Below are positions 35,282 to 43,939 of a stretch of DNA of 64,000 bases, piece after piece. A program made the translations under genes and the position numbers. Numbering within the stretch: the first letter of the stretch is position 1; the number at the start of each line of letters is the position of its first letter. The stretch covers positions 1,578,501 to 1,642,500 of the forward strand of contig NZ_CP045354.1 in NCBI RefSeq assembly GCF_009363435.1, written 5' to 3'. The notes beneath the pieces were generated by a model, which made no database searches, was not told where the DNA came from, and saw only the letters and a list, made by a program, of their open reading frames with translations. This stretch comes from Labrenzia sp. THAF82 (GTDB lineage Bacteria > Pseudomonadota > Alphaproteobacteria > Rhizobiales > Stappiaceae).

Positions 35282-36103
35282 ATGGTGTCGAGTTACGAAA
35301 TCCTGCGGAAAGAGCCAGCTGAAACCGTGCGCCGGTACATCCGGAGCGGCGGCTATGCCTCCCACACGGCTGGACTTGGCAAGGATTTGCTGCAGGCCAA
35401 CCTTGCGATCATGCCGGAAGAATTTGCGCTCGACTTCATGCGGTTCTGTCAACGCAATCCCAAGCCGTGTCCGCTGATCGGCGTCTCTGACACCGGCAAT
35501 CCGTTGATGTTCACGCTTGGCCATCACATCGACATTCGGACCGACGTGCCGGCCTACAACATCTACCGAAATGGATTGTTGTCGAGCACGGTCGCCGATC
35601 TGACATCGCTTTGGAGCGACACCCTGGTTGCTTTTGCGATCGGCTGTTCTTTCACGTTTGAGCATGCCTTGATCGAAGCGGGCATCGATCTCTGGCACAT
35701 TTCCAACAACACCACGGTTCCCATGTTCCGAACATCCCTGAACACCGTACCCGCGGGATGCTTTCAGGGGCCGATGGTCGTGTCGATGCGGATGATCCCC
35801 GATCATAGGGTCACGAATGCGGCTGATATTTCGGCCCGTTATCCCCTGGCGCATGGTTCACCAGTTCATATCGGCGATCCGGCGATGATCGGCATCGACG
35901 ATATTAATGCTCCCGACTGGGGCGATCCAGTGCCGATCCAGGCTGGACATACTCCCGTTTTCTGGGCCTGCGGCGTCACTCCGCAAGCCGTTATTCAAGA
36001 CGCCGCGCTGCCGATCTGCATCACCCACAAGCCCGGTCACATGCTGATCACCGATATTCCGAACGACGCTGAAAATCCAATCATAGCAACAACAACAATG
36101 TAG
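35282..36103 (+). CDS. DUF1445 (YcsI-like) putative hydro-lyase / D-glutamate cyclase-like protein
   Basis: 273 residues, cytoplasmic. It has the conserved blocks of the family: SYEILRKEPAETVRRYIRSGGYASHTAGLG, FMRFCQRNPKPCPLIGVSDTGNP, DIRTDVPAYNIYRNG, AFAIGCSFTFEHALIEAGI, FQGPMVVSMRMIP, YPLAHGSPVHIGDPAMIGI and FWACGVTPQ with HKPGHMLITD. Eukaryotic members convert D-glutamate to 5-oxo-D-proline; bacterial roles are poorly known. It is followed after 26 bases by a TRAP operon, so the imported acid may be its substrate. The 5-oxoprolinase genes (pxpABC) that often accompany it are not here. Confidence 0.85.
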   Translation: MVSSYEILRKEPAETVRRYIRSGGYASHTAGLGKDLLQANLAIMPEEFALDFMRFCQRNPKPCPLIGVSDTGNPLMFTLGHHIDIRTDVPAYNIYRNGLLSSTVADLTSLWSDTLVAFAIGCSFTFEHALIEAGIDLWHISNNTTVPMFRTSLNTVPAGCFQGPMVVSMRMIPDHRVTNAADISARYPLAHGSPVHIGDPAMIGIDDINAPDWGDPVPIQAGHTPVFWACGVTPQAVIQDAALPICITHKPGHMLITDIPNDAENPIIATTTM

Positions 36104-36129
36104 ACTTCCAACCTTCACGGAGAGGACCC

Positions 36130-37167
36130 ATGAAAAGACTTCTGATTTCCCTCATGGCGAGCGCCGCCATTGCATCGCCGGTCGTGGCAGAAAGCCTGTC
36201 TGTTGTCGGCAGCTGGTCCAGCCTGCCGTTGCACAAGGAGTATGAAGCTCCGTTCTGGCAGGCGACATTGCCCGAAGCATCTGGTGGCAACCTCCAGACA
36301 ACGGTGACCACTCACAACCAGATGAACCTTGGTGTCGGTGAAGTCTTTCGTCTGTTGGGCCAGGGTGTTTTTGATGTCGGTATGACCGTTGGCGACTACG
36401 CTGTCGCTGATGCCCCGGAACTTGAGGGTCTTGATGTGCCGCTGGTCGCCATGTCCGCCGACAAGGCCGAAGCGGCTGTGAAAGCCGCGCGGCCGATGGT
36501 CGACGAAATATTTGCCAAACGCTTCAATTCCAAGGTTCTGGCTATTGCGCCTTATCCGCCACAGGTCGTTTTCTGCAATGCTGAAGTCGGGTCACTCGAT
36601 GATCTGAAAGGATTGAAGGTCCGTGCCTCAGGGCGCATGACGGCCAAGTTCCTGGAGGCTCTGGGAGCGGAGGGTATCACGGTTTCCTTTTCCGAGGTGC
36701 CAGGAGCGCTGCAAAAGGGTGTGGTCGACTGTGCCGTGACCGGAGCCGGTTCGGGCTATAGCGCAGGCTGGTGGGAAGTCACGACGCATCTGTTGCCGAT
36801 ACCCCTTGGAGGCTGGGATCCGGTGGTGACGGCGATGAACATGGACAAATGGCAGTCGCTTGACGCCGACACCCAAGCACTGATCGAAAAGGAAATTGCC
36901 GAGAAATTTGAAGCACCTGCATGGTCGACTGCAGAAGGTGCGCTTGCCAACGACATCGCCTGCCTGACGGGCAAAGGCAAATGCGCGTCAGGCGACAGCC
37001 GCAATCTGGTGCTGGTTGAGGCTAGTGACGGGGACATAGAAAAAGCGCGTGAAATCCTCCAATCAGAAGTATTGCCGGAATGGGCTGAACGGGCGGGTGG
37101 TGACTGGGCTGCACGCTGGAACGAAAGTGTTGGCGCTGTTGTCGGCGTGACGATCAAAACCAACTAA
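36130..37167 (+). CDS. TRAP transporter binding protein (DctP family), DUF1445-linked
   Basis: 345 residues with a Sec signal peptide (ASAAIASPVVA, mature start ESLSVVGSW). DctP features: DDLKGLKVRASGRMTAKFLEALGAEGITVSFSEVPGALQKGVVDCAVTGAGSG, with the Arg in KVRAS expected to bind a carboxylate. Two additional Cys (ACLTGKGKCASG) in the C-terminal part could form a disulfide. The ligand is unknown; an amino-acid-derived or oxo acid is suggested by the adjacent DUF1445 gene. Confidence 0.88.
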   Translation: MKRLLISLMASAAIASPVVAESLSVVGSWSSLPLHKEYEAPFWQATLPEASGGNLQTTVTTHNQMNLGVGEVFRLLGQGVFDVGMTVGDYAVADAPELEGLDVPLVAMSADKAEAAVKAARPMVDEIFAKRFNSKVLAIAPYPPQVVFCNAEVGSLDDLKGLKVRASGRMTAKFLEALGAEGITVSFSEVPGALQKGVVDCAVTGAGSGYSAGWWEVTTHLLPIPLGGWDPVVTAMNMDKWQSLDADTQALIEKEIAEKFEAPAWSTAEGALANDIACLTGKGKCASGDSRNLVLVEASDGDIEKAREILQSEVLPEWAERAGGDWAARWNESVGAVVGVTIKTN

Positions 37168-37182
37168 GGCCGGAGTGAACAG

Positions 37183-37731
37183 GTGGCGGAGACGGCATTC
37201 AATTTGTTGAAACGGGCGAACCGACTGGTTGCGATTTTGGTTGGTGTTCTGTTTCTCCTGTGCGCAGGGCTCGTCCTTGCCGATATCCTGCTCCGCCGCC
37301 TTGGCGCTTCCCTGGGCGGAACCGATGAAATCTCAGGCTATGTCATGGCGATAGGCACAGCCTGGGGCATGGCCTTTGGACTGGTTGAACTGTCACATGT
37401 CAGGATCGACTTTCTAAGGCGCGCCATCGGCATTCCGAAATGGCGAATGATACTGGACCTGGTGTCGTTGCTGGCTCTGGCCGGAACGATCACGATCGTG
37501 GCATTACAGTGCTGGCCGGTGGTGGAAACCACGCTGCGCAACGGGTCTCGAGCCAACACACCGCTTGAAACGCCATTGGCGCTTGTTCAGGTGCCGTGGT
37601 TTGCCGGTTGGATATGGTTTGCGTTAACCGCCTGGCTGACCTTTCTCTGCGCACTTGCGCTTGTCTATCAGGGCAATTTTTCAAGATCCGAGCAAGTTAT
37701 TGGTGTCTTTCCGGAAAGTGAGGCGGTCTGA
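37183..37731 (+). CDS. TRAP transporter small membrane subunit (DctQ), DUF1445-linked
   Basis: 182 residues, four hydrophobic segments (about 14-36, 52-72, 87-110 and 132-155). The start is GTG 37183 with CCGGAG upstream. SHVRIDFLRRAIG after the second segment is the typical DctQ region. The stop shares one base with the DctM start. Confidence 0.86.
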   Translation: MAETAFNLLKRANRLVAILVGVLFLLCAGLVLADILLRRLGASLGGTDEISGYVMAIGTAWGMAFGLVELSHVRIDFLRRAIGIPKWRMILDLVSLLALAGTITIVALQCWPVVETTLRNGSRANTPLETPLALVQVPWFAGWIWFALTAWLTFLCALALVYQGNFSRSEQVIGVFPESEAV

Positions 37732-39014
37732 TGCTTGCGTTTGTCTCAGTCGGGCTTCTGGCACTCTTGTCCCTGTCCATACCGGTCGGAATTGTCCTGT
37801 TTCTTCTGGGTTTCGGCATAGACCAGTTCTTTACGCCCTTTCCGCTGATGCGCGGACTAGGCTCGATGGTCTGGTCAACATCGGAAAATGCGGCTCTGAT
37901 CGCCATTCCGTTTTTTGTGCTTCTAGGGGAGATCCTGGTCAGAACCGGAATTGCCGCACGGACTTATTCAGCGCTTGACCGCTGGGTGTCCTGGCTTCCG
38001 GGAGGTCTGGTACATGCCAATGTGGCGACCGCGACCATGTTTTCCGCAACGTCCGGATCGTCCGTCGCAACCGCCGCGACCGTGGCAACGGTTGCCATGC
38101 CGCAGGCGGACCGTCTTGGCTATGATCCGAAACTGTTTTCCGGCGCGATTGCAGCCGGTGGCACTCTCGGCATCATGATCCCACCGTCGATCAATCTGAT
38201 TGTCTATGGGTTCCTGACACAGACTTCGATCCCGCAGCTTTTCCTTGCTGGGCTTTTGCCCGGCATTTTGCTGGCGCTCGGCTTCATCGTTGTCACTGCA
38301 TTTGTGTGCATGGTCAAGCCGGAACTCGGGGGTGCGCGCAGGACCTTTCCCCTGATCGAGATGCTGAAAGGGCTTGCCGACCTTCTGCCGATCATCCTGC
38401 TGTTTTCGGCCATCATCGGATCCATCTACCAGGGCTGGGCAACCCCGACGGAAGCAGCCTCTGTCGGTGTCGCCGGGGCACTGGCAATTGCCTTGCTCTT
38501 TGGCGGCCTCAATATCCGCATGATCGGGGCCGCACTGATTGGCACCGTGAAGGTGACGGCAATGATCATGCTGGTGGTGATCGGAGCTTCTTTCCTGAAT
38601 TTCACCCTGTCAGCGGCTGGCCTGTCGCAAGAGCTTCGTGGATTTCTGGAAGGTCTCGGCTTCAATCCGCTCTGGACGCTGCTTGTGATCGTGCTGATGT
38701 ATGTCGTGCTTGGGTTTTTCATCGAAACCTTGTCATTGATGGTGATCACCATCCCGATTGTCGTGCCGATCGTCACCGCGCTTGGCTATGATCCGGTCTG
38801 GTTCGGAATTCTGATGATCGTGCTGATCGAAATGGCTCTGATCACACCACCGGTTGGTCTCAATCTCTTCGTAGTTCAAGGCGCGCGTCGTGGTGGCTCA
38901 ATTGCCGAGGTCATGATCGGCGCAGTCCCCTATGTACTGGCCATGCTGGCCATGGTTATCGCCTTGATCGCACTTCCGGATCTTGCGCTTTTCCTGCCAA
39001 AGGCGATGAATTGA
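37731..39014 (+). CDS. TRAP transporter large permease (DctM), DUF1445-linked
   Basis: 427 residues with about twelve membrane segments. DctM features: SATSGSSVATAATVATVAMPQADRLGYDPKLFSGAIAAGGTLGIMIPPSINLIVYG, QGWATPTEAASVGVAGA, FIETLSLMVITIPIVVPIVTALG and MALITPPVGLNLFVVQG. It ends the operon; a weak GC-rich stretch follows without an obvious T-run. Confidence 0.9.
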   Translation: MLAFVSVGLLALLSLSIPVGIVLFLLGFGIDQFFTPFPLMRGLGSMVWSTSENAALIAIPFFVLLGEILVRTGIAARTYSALDRWVSWLPGGLVHANVATATMFSATSGSSVATAATVATVAMPQADRLGYDPKLFSGAIAAGGTLGIMIPPSINLIVYGFLTQTSIPQLFLAGLLPGILLALGFIVVTAFVCMVKPELGGARRTFPLIEMLKGLADLLPIILLFSAIIGSIYQGWATPTEAASVGVAGALAIALLFGGLNIRMIGAALIGTVKVTAMIMLVVIGASFLNFTLSAAGLSQELRGFLEGLGFNPLWTLLVIVLMYVVLGFFIETLSLMVITIPIVVPIVTALGYDPVWFGILMIVLIEMALITPPVGLNLFVVQGARRGGSIAEVMIGAVPYVLAMLAMVIALIALPDLALFLPKAMN

Positions 39015-39157
39015 GCCGGTCTGGAGCGTGCGAGCGGGGGCGGCGCGTTTCCGCAAAAGACCTTACGTCGCGAAAAGCACTTGTCTTGGTCGGCCTTTCC
39101 ACCAATGATGTTCCCAGGTGTCATTCAAGCTGAACCTTGAAGCGGAACATAATACTC

Positions 39158-40699
39158 ATGCGTTTGCGGCAAGTCCCAGACAGGTTCCGGCTGCTTTTGC
39201 GGCTGCGGACATCCTTCGGGCATTGCGTCCTGTTGATACTGGCGCTGTGTACGGCCACCTTTGTCTATGCCTCGACAGATCCGTTCGCGGAACGCCGCAT
39301 GGCCTTGGTGGTCGGCATTTCCAGCTATCAGAATGCGCCGGATCTATACAACACGACCAGAGACGGCCGGCTGATCGCCGATACGCTGAATGAGCTGAAC
39401 TTCAGGGTGGCGGAACACTTCGATATCGGACTGGCCGAATTCAAGGAGCTGCTAGAGAGGTTTTCGTTTGAAGCGGAAACCGCGGATGTCGCGCTTGTTT
39501 ATTTTGCCGGCCACGGAGTTGAGGTCGGTGGGCGCAATTTTCTTGTGCCCTCGGACGCAGATTCGGCTAATCGACAACGGGTTGCCGATACTTCTGTCTC
39601 ACTGGATGAAATTTTGCAGGCGGTCGACAAGGCGCGCCAACTCCGGATTGTAATCCTGGATTCCTGCCGCAACGATCCCTTTGCCGAAGGAGACGCCACG
39701 GAAACACTGACGGTCAACACAAGCGCAAGACAGGGGCTTGCGCCGGCCTCGCCCGAACGCGGTACACTTGTCGCCTATGCAGCTGAAGCCGGGAAGGTTG
39801 CGTTGGATGGTGCTGGCGACAACAGTCCTTTTGCGCTGGCTCTCGCACAGACCCTGAAGGTTCAGGATCTGGAAATAGGTCTCGCATTTCGGCAGGTCCG
39901 CGACAGCGTTCTCAAGGCAACCGCAAACGCGCAAGAGCCACACACATACGGGTCCCTTTCCGGCAAACCCTATTTTCTGGCGGGCGGTAGCCAGGAAGTG
40001 AATGCGCTTGCAGCCTCAGCACGGCGGGATGCCTGGGGACGGCTGGAAGTGGACCAGGAAGATCAGTTGCAGGCGGCTGCGCGCGAGGGCGACAGCAGAG
40101 CGCTCAAAGGTCTTGCCTATATGCGTTTGAATCCGAACGAAGATCGCTATGATCCGAGCCGTGCAGCAGCCTTGTTGGAGACGGCTGCAGAAGCCGGTGA
40201 CCCCGAAGCGATGTTTGAGCTCGCACGCATGTATGAACGTGGAATTGGTGTTGAGCAGGATGTCGACAAGGCATTGGAATTGTTCCGCAAGTCTGCCGAC
40301 GAAGACTTTGCAGATGCGATCAATGACCTTGGCTTTCTCTACTATCAGGGCGGGCTGGGTGTAACGCGAGACCCGAAGAAGGCCATTGAAATGTTCGGGC
40401 GGGCAGCAGACCGGCGGCACCCTGAAGCGATGTTCAACTATGCCGCCCTGATCGATGACGGAGTTGTGGACGGCAAACAGCCAGATGACGCGGCTGAGTT
40501 TCTCTATAGAGCGCTTAGATCCGGCAATGAAGAAGTGCTCAACCAGCTTTCGGAAAATCCGAAAATGTTCAAGGCTGCGACACGACGGTCTCTGCAGCGC
40601 AAGCTGTCGGAGCGCGCTTTCTACAGTGGATCGATAGATGGTCAATTTGGGCCGCAAACCAAGCGTAGCCTGCGCAAGGCTTACGGATTGTCAGAATAA
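39158..40699 (+). CDS. Exported caspase-fold protein with Sel1 repeats and peptidoglycan-binding-like end
   Basis: 513 residues from ATG 39158; a TTG 21 bases upstream is in frame. A hydrophobic segment (about 18-38, CVLLILALCTATFVYA) acts as signal peptide or anchor. The peptidase C14 (caspase) domain spans about 45-260, with the catalytic His in VYFAGHGVEVGG and the Cys in ILDSCRNDPF. Then come about three Sel1-like repeats (EAMFELARMYERGIGVEQD..., AINDLGFLYYQGGLGVTRD..., EAMFNYAALIDDG). The last 35 residues, LQRKLSERAFYSGSIDGQFGPQTKRSL, match the PG_binding_1 pattern. Such architecture is known in alphaproteobacteria; the substrate is unknown. Confidence 0.86.
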   Translation: MRLRQVPDRFRLLLRLRTSFGHCVLLILALCTATFVYASTDPFAERRMALVVGISSYQNAPDLYNTTRDGRLIADTLNELNFRVAEHFDIGLAEFKELLERFSFEAETADVALVYFAGHGVEVGGRNFLVPSDADSANRQRVADTSVSLDEILQAVDKARQLRIVILDSCRNDPFAEGDATETLTVNTSARQGLAPASPERGTLVAYAAEAGKVALDGAGDNSPFALALAQTLKVQDLEIGLAFRQVRDSVLKATANAQEPHTYGSLSGKPYFLAGGSQEVNALAASARRDAWGRLEVDQEDQLQAAAREGDSRALKGLAYMRLNPNEDRYDPSRAAALLETAAEAGDPEAMFELARMYERGIGVEQDVDKALELFRKSADEDFADAINDLGFLYYQGGLGVTRDPKKAIEMFGRAADRRHPEAMFNYAALIDDGVVDGKQPDDAAEFLYRALRSGNEEVLNQLSENPKMFKAATRRSLQRKLSERAFYSGSIDGQFGPQTKRSLRKAYGLSE

Positions 40700-40993
40700 C
40701 TCGCGGCGATCAAACGGCTTTGGCCAGGCGGTGAAAATTGCCGCCGAGTAATCTTTTTGATATCGTGTATTAGGGTTTTCCGATCTAATAAAAATTGAAT
40801 ACTCTTTTTGATGACGCTCAATGCAGTCTCTGGCGGAAGGCAATATTTCAGCCTGAAGGTGTTTCGCCTATCGTCATTTGTTTTGTGTGCTTCGGCGTGT
40901 CCAGTTAACTGACTTGTTCTCCGTATTTATGACTTGAGATTAAACAAGTCACAGTATTTGGAAGTTTGTTAAGACAATTCTCAGGGGGTGAAA
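40700..40993. other. 294-base AT-rich intergenic stretch
   Basis: No coding frame with a credible start is seen. The stretch is clearly richer in A+T than its neighbours and should hold the promoter of the exported protein gene that follows, whose ribosome-binding site AGGGGG lies just before the ATG at 40994. Confidence 0.5.
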
Positions 40994-41677
40994 ATGATTG
41001 ATAAACAATGCCTGAATGGCGTGATTGCCTGTCTTTTGGCAGGACAGTTGGCAGCAATGTCGGTTCTCCCGGCAGGTGCTGCTGTTTCTCCACGCGACGC
41101 AAACCATGAAAAGGTCAAGACTGAGCGTCTGGGTAACTACATCCTGCTTGCTCAGTATAATGATTCCTATTCCGATTCTTCACCGGAAGATCGAACCAGT
41201 TACACCGGCGACAATGAGCGGGACCCGAGGCTTGCCGCAACAGGCGGCTATAGCGACACAGTTACGCGAGGTGTTGCCAGGCTGATTGTCGATGGCGGCA
41301 AGGAGTGTGAGAACGATACTCGCCCTGAATACCGTCTCGACTGCCTGGCCGTGAACTTCGGCCGAATTGCATCAACCATTGAGCGGCGTCCCAATTACCA
41401 GCAAGCCGGGCAGGAGCTTAGAAGACTGTCGCGGAAACTGAAGGCGATCCGGACGAAATATGCGGACCCGGCAGCTCCGAAAGTCACAAAGAAGCGGCGC
41501 ACCTATCGGGCTGTTTCAAAAGCAAACCTGGCGCAGGCGAACCGTGAAGCGGCAGCTGCGATCGACGAGACGGTCACCAAACTACTGCGTTCAGCTGGGA
41601 ACTCGGAAAAGCGGAAGACCCACTACGCTCAGATCGCAACGGCAGTTGGCTCAACCAAGAGGCTGCTGAGGTCCTGA
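40994..41677 (+). CDS. Exported protein of unknown function
   Basis: 227 residues with a Sec signal peptide (cleavage near LPAGAAVS). The mature protein has a Ser/Asp/Tyr-rich low-complexity stretch (YNDSYSDSSPEDRTSYTGDNERDPR), a central part with two Cys (GGKECENDTRPEYRLDCLAVNFGRIASTIE), and a basic, helical C-terminal half (RRLSRKLKAIRTKYADP, then KKRRTYRAVSKANLAQANREAAAAID). I do not recognise the family. ATG 40994 is preferred over GTG 40988 because AGGGGG is spaced correctly from it. It is followed by a strong terminator. Confidence 0.78.
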   Translation: MIDKQCLNGVIACLLAGQLAAMSVLPAGAAVSPRDANHEKVKTERLGNYILLAQYNDSYSDSSPEDRTSYTGDNERDPRLAATGGYSDTVTRGVARLIVDGGKECENDTRPEYRLDCLAVNFGRIASTIERRPNYQQAGQELRRLSRKLKAIRTKYADPAAPKVTKKRRTYRAVSKANLAQANREAAAAIDETVTKLLRSAGNSEKRKTHYAQIATAVGSTKRLLRS

Positions 41678-41762
41678 TCGGCAGGCACCTGCTTGACCGA
41701 GTTAACGTTCGACTCAAGATGGCGGGGACACTCCATGAGAGGATCTTTGATGCCGTTAAAAC

Positions 41763-41796
41763 AAAAAAGCGGGCGCCCAAGGCGCCCGCATTCTTT
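41763..41796. terminator. Bidirectional Rho-independent terminator
   Basis: Perfect 9-bp stem GCGGGCGCC / GGCGCCCGC (41769-41777 and 41781-41789) with a three-base loop, six A before it and TTCTTTT after it. It lies between the convergent exported-protein gene and the inositol ATPase gene and can serve both. Confidence 0.9.
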
Positions 41797-41818
41797 TGTC
41801 CGTTGTGAGACCAGTTTT

Positions 41819-42610
41819 TTACACGGTTCCTCCGAGGGATCCTTCGAGTTGAGCGAGTTCCTGTCCGCCAGCCATCAATTCCTGGAGTTCTTCTGCCTTG
41901 ATGTCTCCGCGCTCGGCTGTTCCGAGGGTTTTCCCGCGGTTGAGCACGGTAAACCGGTCTCCGACGGCCATGGCATGGCGGACATTGTGAGTGATGAAGA
42001 CAACGCCGATGCCCTTTTTGCGGACCTTGTCGATTGTGGCGAGCACATTGGAGGTCTGTCGCACACCGAGGGCGGATGTCGGTTCATCGAGAATGAGCAC
42101 CTTTGCCCCGAAATAAACCGCCCTGGAAATGGCGACCGTCTGGCGTTCCCCGCCCGACAGGGTGCCAACAGCCTGGTCGGGCGAGCGCAGGTGAATGCCC
42201 ATCTTGGCCATCTCGGCCATGGTGACCTCGTTGGCCTCGGCAAAGTCGAAGAACTTGAACGGGCCGACGCTCTTTCTGGGCTCGCGGCCCATCCAGAAGT
42301 TCCGGGTCACCGACATCAGCGGGATCATCGCCAGATCCTGGTAGACCGTGGCAATGCCGGCCTCCATGGCATCGCGGGGTGTTGAGAAGGTCATCTCCTT
42401 GCCGTCGATCAGGATCTTGCCGCGGGTGGGCTTGTGCACACCGGACATGGTCTTGATGAAGGTGGACTTGCCGGCGCCGTTGTCGCCGAGCAGGCAATGA
42501 CACTCGCCGGCCTTGACGGAGACGGAGACGCCGTTGAGAGCAATCACCGGCCCGAAATGCTTCTCGATGTCGACCAGTTCGATCAGGGGAGCTGTGTTTG
42601 CATCGGGCAT
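41819..42610 (-). CDS. iatA: Inositol ABC transporter ATP-binding protein (single-domain)
   Basis: 263-residue ATPase of the FrcA/IatA type, with only one nucleotide-binding domain, unlike RbsA. Motifs: Walker [10 protein letters not shown], signature [15 protein letters not shown], Walker [12 protein letters not shown], switch His in ITHNVRHAM. Last gene of the three-gene importer operon; it abuts the permease gene with one base between. Assignment to inositol rests on the surrounding iol genes; fructose (frcA) is the main alternative. Confidence 0.83.
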   Translation of the reverse strand: MPDANTAPLIELVDIEKHFGPVIALNGVSVSVKAGECHCLLGDNGAGKSTFIKTMSGVHKPTRGKILIDGKEMTFSTPRDAMEAGIATVYQDLAMIPLMSVTRNFWMGREPRKSVGPFKFFDFAEANEVTMAEMAKMGIHLRSPDQAVGTLSGGERQTVAISRAVYFGAKVLILDEPTSALGVRQTSNVLATIDKVRKKGIGVVFITHNVRHAMAVGDRFTVLNRGKTLGTAERGDIKAEELQELMAGGQELAQLEGSLGGTV

Positions 42611-42611
42611 C

Positions 42612-43745
42612 TCAACGTTCTCCTGTGATCATGCGGCGGATATAGGTGTTGAGGATCACCGCAAGCAGCAGGATCACCCCGAGGAACACTCTGAAGAGCG
42701 AACTCTCCACGCCGGCAAAGAACAAGCCCTGCTGGACGACGCCGAAGATCAGCGCGCCAAGGGCGGCCCCGATGACCGAGCCGTAGCCGCCGGTCAGAAG
42801 CGCACCGCCGATCACCACGGAGATGATCGCCTCGAACTCCTTCAACAGACCGCGGTCGGCAGCCGCCGAGCCGAACTCCATCACCTGACAGGTGGCAAAG
42901 ACGGTGGCGCAGAAGGCGGTGAACATGAACATGGAGATCTTCACCCGGCTGACCGGCACACCGACATAGCGGGCGGCCTGGGCATCCCCGCCGGAAGCAA
43001 AGATCCAGTTGCCGAAGCGGGTGCGGGTCAGAAGAATGTGGCCGAAGATGATGAGGGCAATGGCCCAGATCATCAGCATGGGAATGCCCTCGACCACGGG
43101 CAGGCCGGCCTTGGGACCGGCCACGAAGGTGCCGACAAGGCCCAGATCCGCCAGCCAGACGAACACTCCGGAAAAGACCTTGCCGCCGAACAGCCAGGCG
43201 ATCGGGTCGCCCTCGGCAACATCCTTGACGCCGCCGATGATGGTCTTGCGGGTGGTGGCAATGGCAATGAAGATCGTCAGCCCGCGCAGGATATAGAGGA
43301 AGGCGAGCGTGACGATGAAGGAGGGCAGGCCGGTCTTGATGACCAGATAGCCGTTGAGGGCGCCAATGCAAAGGGACAGGGCGAAGGCAACCAGAATGGC
43401 GAACCAGACGGGAAAGCCCCATTGCACGCTCATGAGAGCGATGATGATGCCGGAAAACCCGATCATGGAGCCGACGGACAGGTCGAACTCGCCGGCGATC
43501 ATCAACAGGCAGGCGCCGACAGCGATGATGGCGAACTGGGCAGAAACGGTGCCCCAGTTGATGATGCCTTCGGCGGCGAACATGCCGCTGTCGCTGGCTA
43601 TGCCGAGGAAGAACATGAATACGAGAATGGTGCCGCAAATGGCGCCGAGCTCTGGGCGGATCAACGCCTTGCGCATGCGAGACATCTCGCGGACGCGTTC
43701 GTCTTTCTCTGGTTCTGGTGGGGCTGCCGTTTGGGTCTCAGCCAT
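42612..43745 (-). CDS. iatP: Inositol ABC transporter permease (RbsC/FrcC type)
   Basis: 377 residues from ATG 43745, which has AGGAGG nine bases upstream. The open frame extends further upstream but without a ribosome-binding site. About ten membrane segments; typical stretches are [50 protein letters not shown] and [33 protein letters not shown]. One permease gene implies a homodimer. The GC content and codon bias of this gene and the ATPase gene look higher than those of the neighbours. Confidence 0.85.
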   Translation of the reverse strand: MAETQTAAPPEPEKDERVREMSRMRKALIRPELGAICGTILVFMFFLGIASDSGMFAAEGIINWGTVSAQFAIIAVGACLLMIAGEFDLSVGSMIGFSGIIIALMSVQWGFPVWFAILVAFALSLCIGALNGYLVIKTGLPSFIVTLAFLYILRGLTIFIAIATTRKTIIGGVKDVAEGDPIAWLFGGKVFSGVFVWLADLGLVGTFVAGPKAGLPVVEGIPMLMIWAIALIIFGHILLTRTRFGNWIFASGGDAQAARYVGVPVSRVKISMFMFTAFCATVFATCQVMEFGSAAADRGLLKEFEAIISVVIGGALLTGGYGSVIGAALGALIFGVVQQGLFFAGVESSLFRVFLGVILLLAVILNTYIRRMITGER

Positions 43746-43888
43746 GGTGTCCTCCTGCGTGCCGGTGTGGCCGGCCGCCTTGAGAAGCAGGAAAGGCCCG
43801 CTCCCATGCGGCCCGGCCGCAGAACAATGTTCTGGATGAAGCGCGCTCGACTTCGACAAAGGAGCGCCTGGGTTACGTTCTTGAGAAG

Positions 43889-43913
43889 GGAGAGGCGGCA
43901 GGACCGCCTCTCC
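43889..43913 (-). other. Hairpin between binding-protein and permease genes of the inositol importer
   Basis: Perfect 10-bp stem (GGAGAGGCGG, 43889-43898, with CCGCCTCTCC, 43904-43913) and five-base loop, directly after the binding-protein gene on the minus strand. Only a weak T-containing tail follows, so partial termination or message protection is more likely than full termination. Confidence 0.65.
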
Positions 43914-43939
43914 AGTCGACCGCTCGGGCGGCCACTGCC

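Noticed and set aside
39158..40699. Caspase-like protein as an abortive-infection effector
   Set aside because: It has a signal/anchor and a peptidoglycan-binding-like end and no defence partner gene, so an envelope role fits better.
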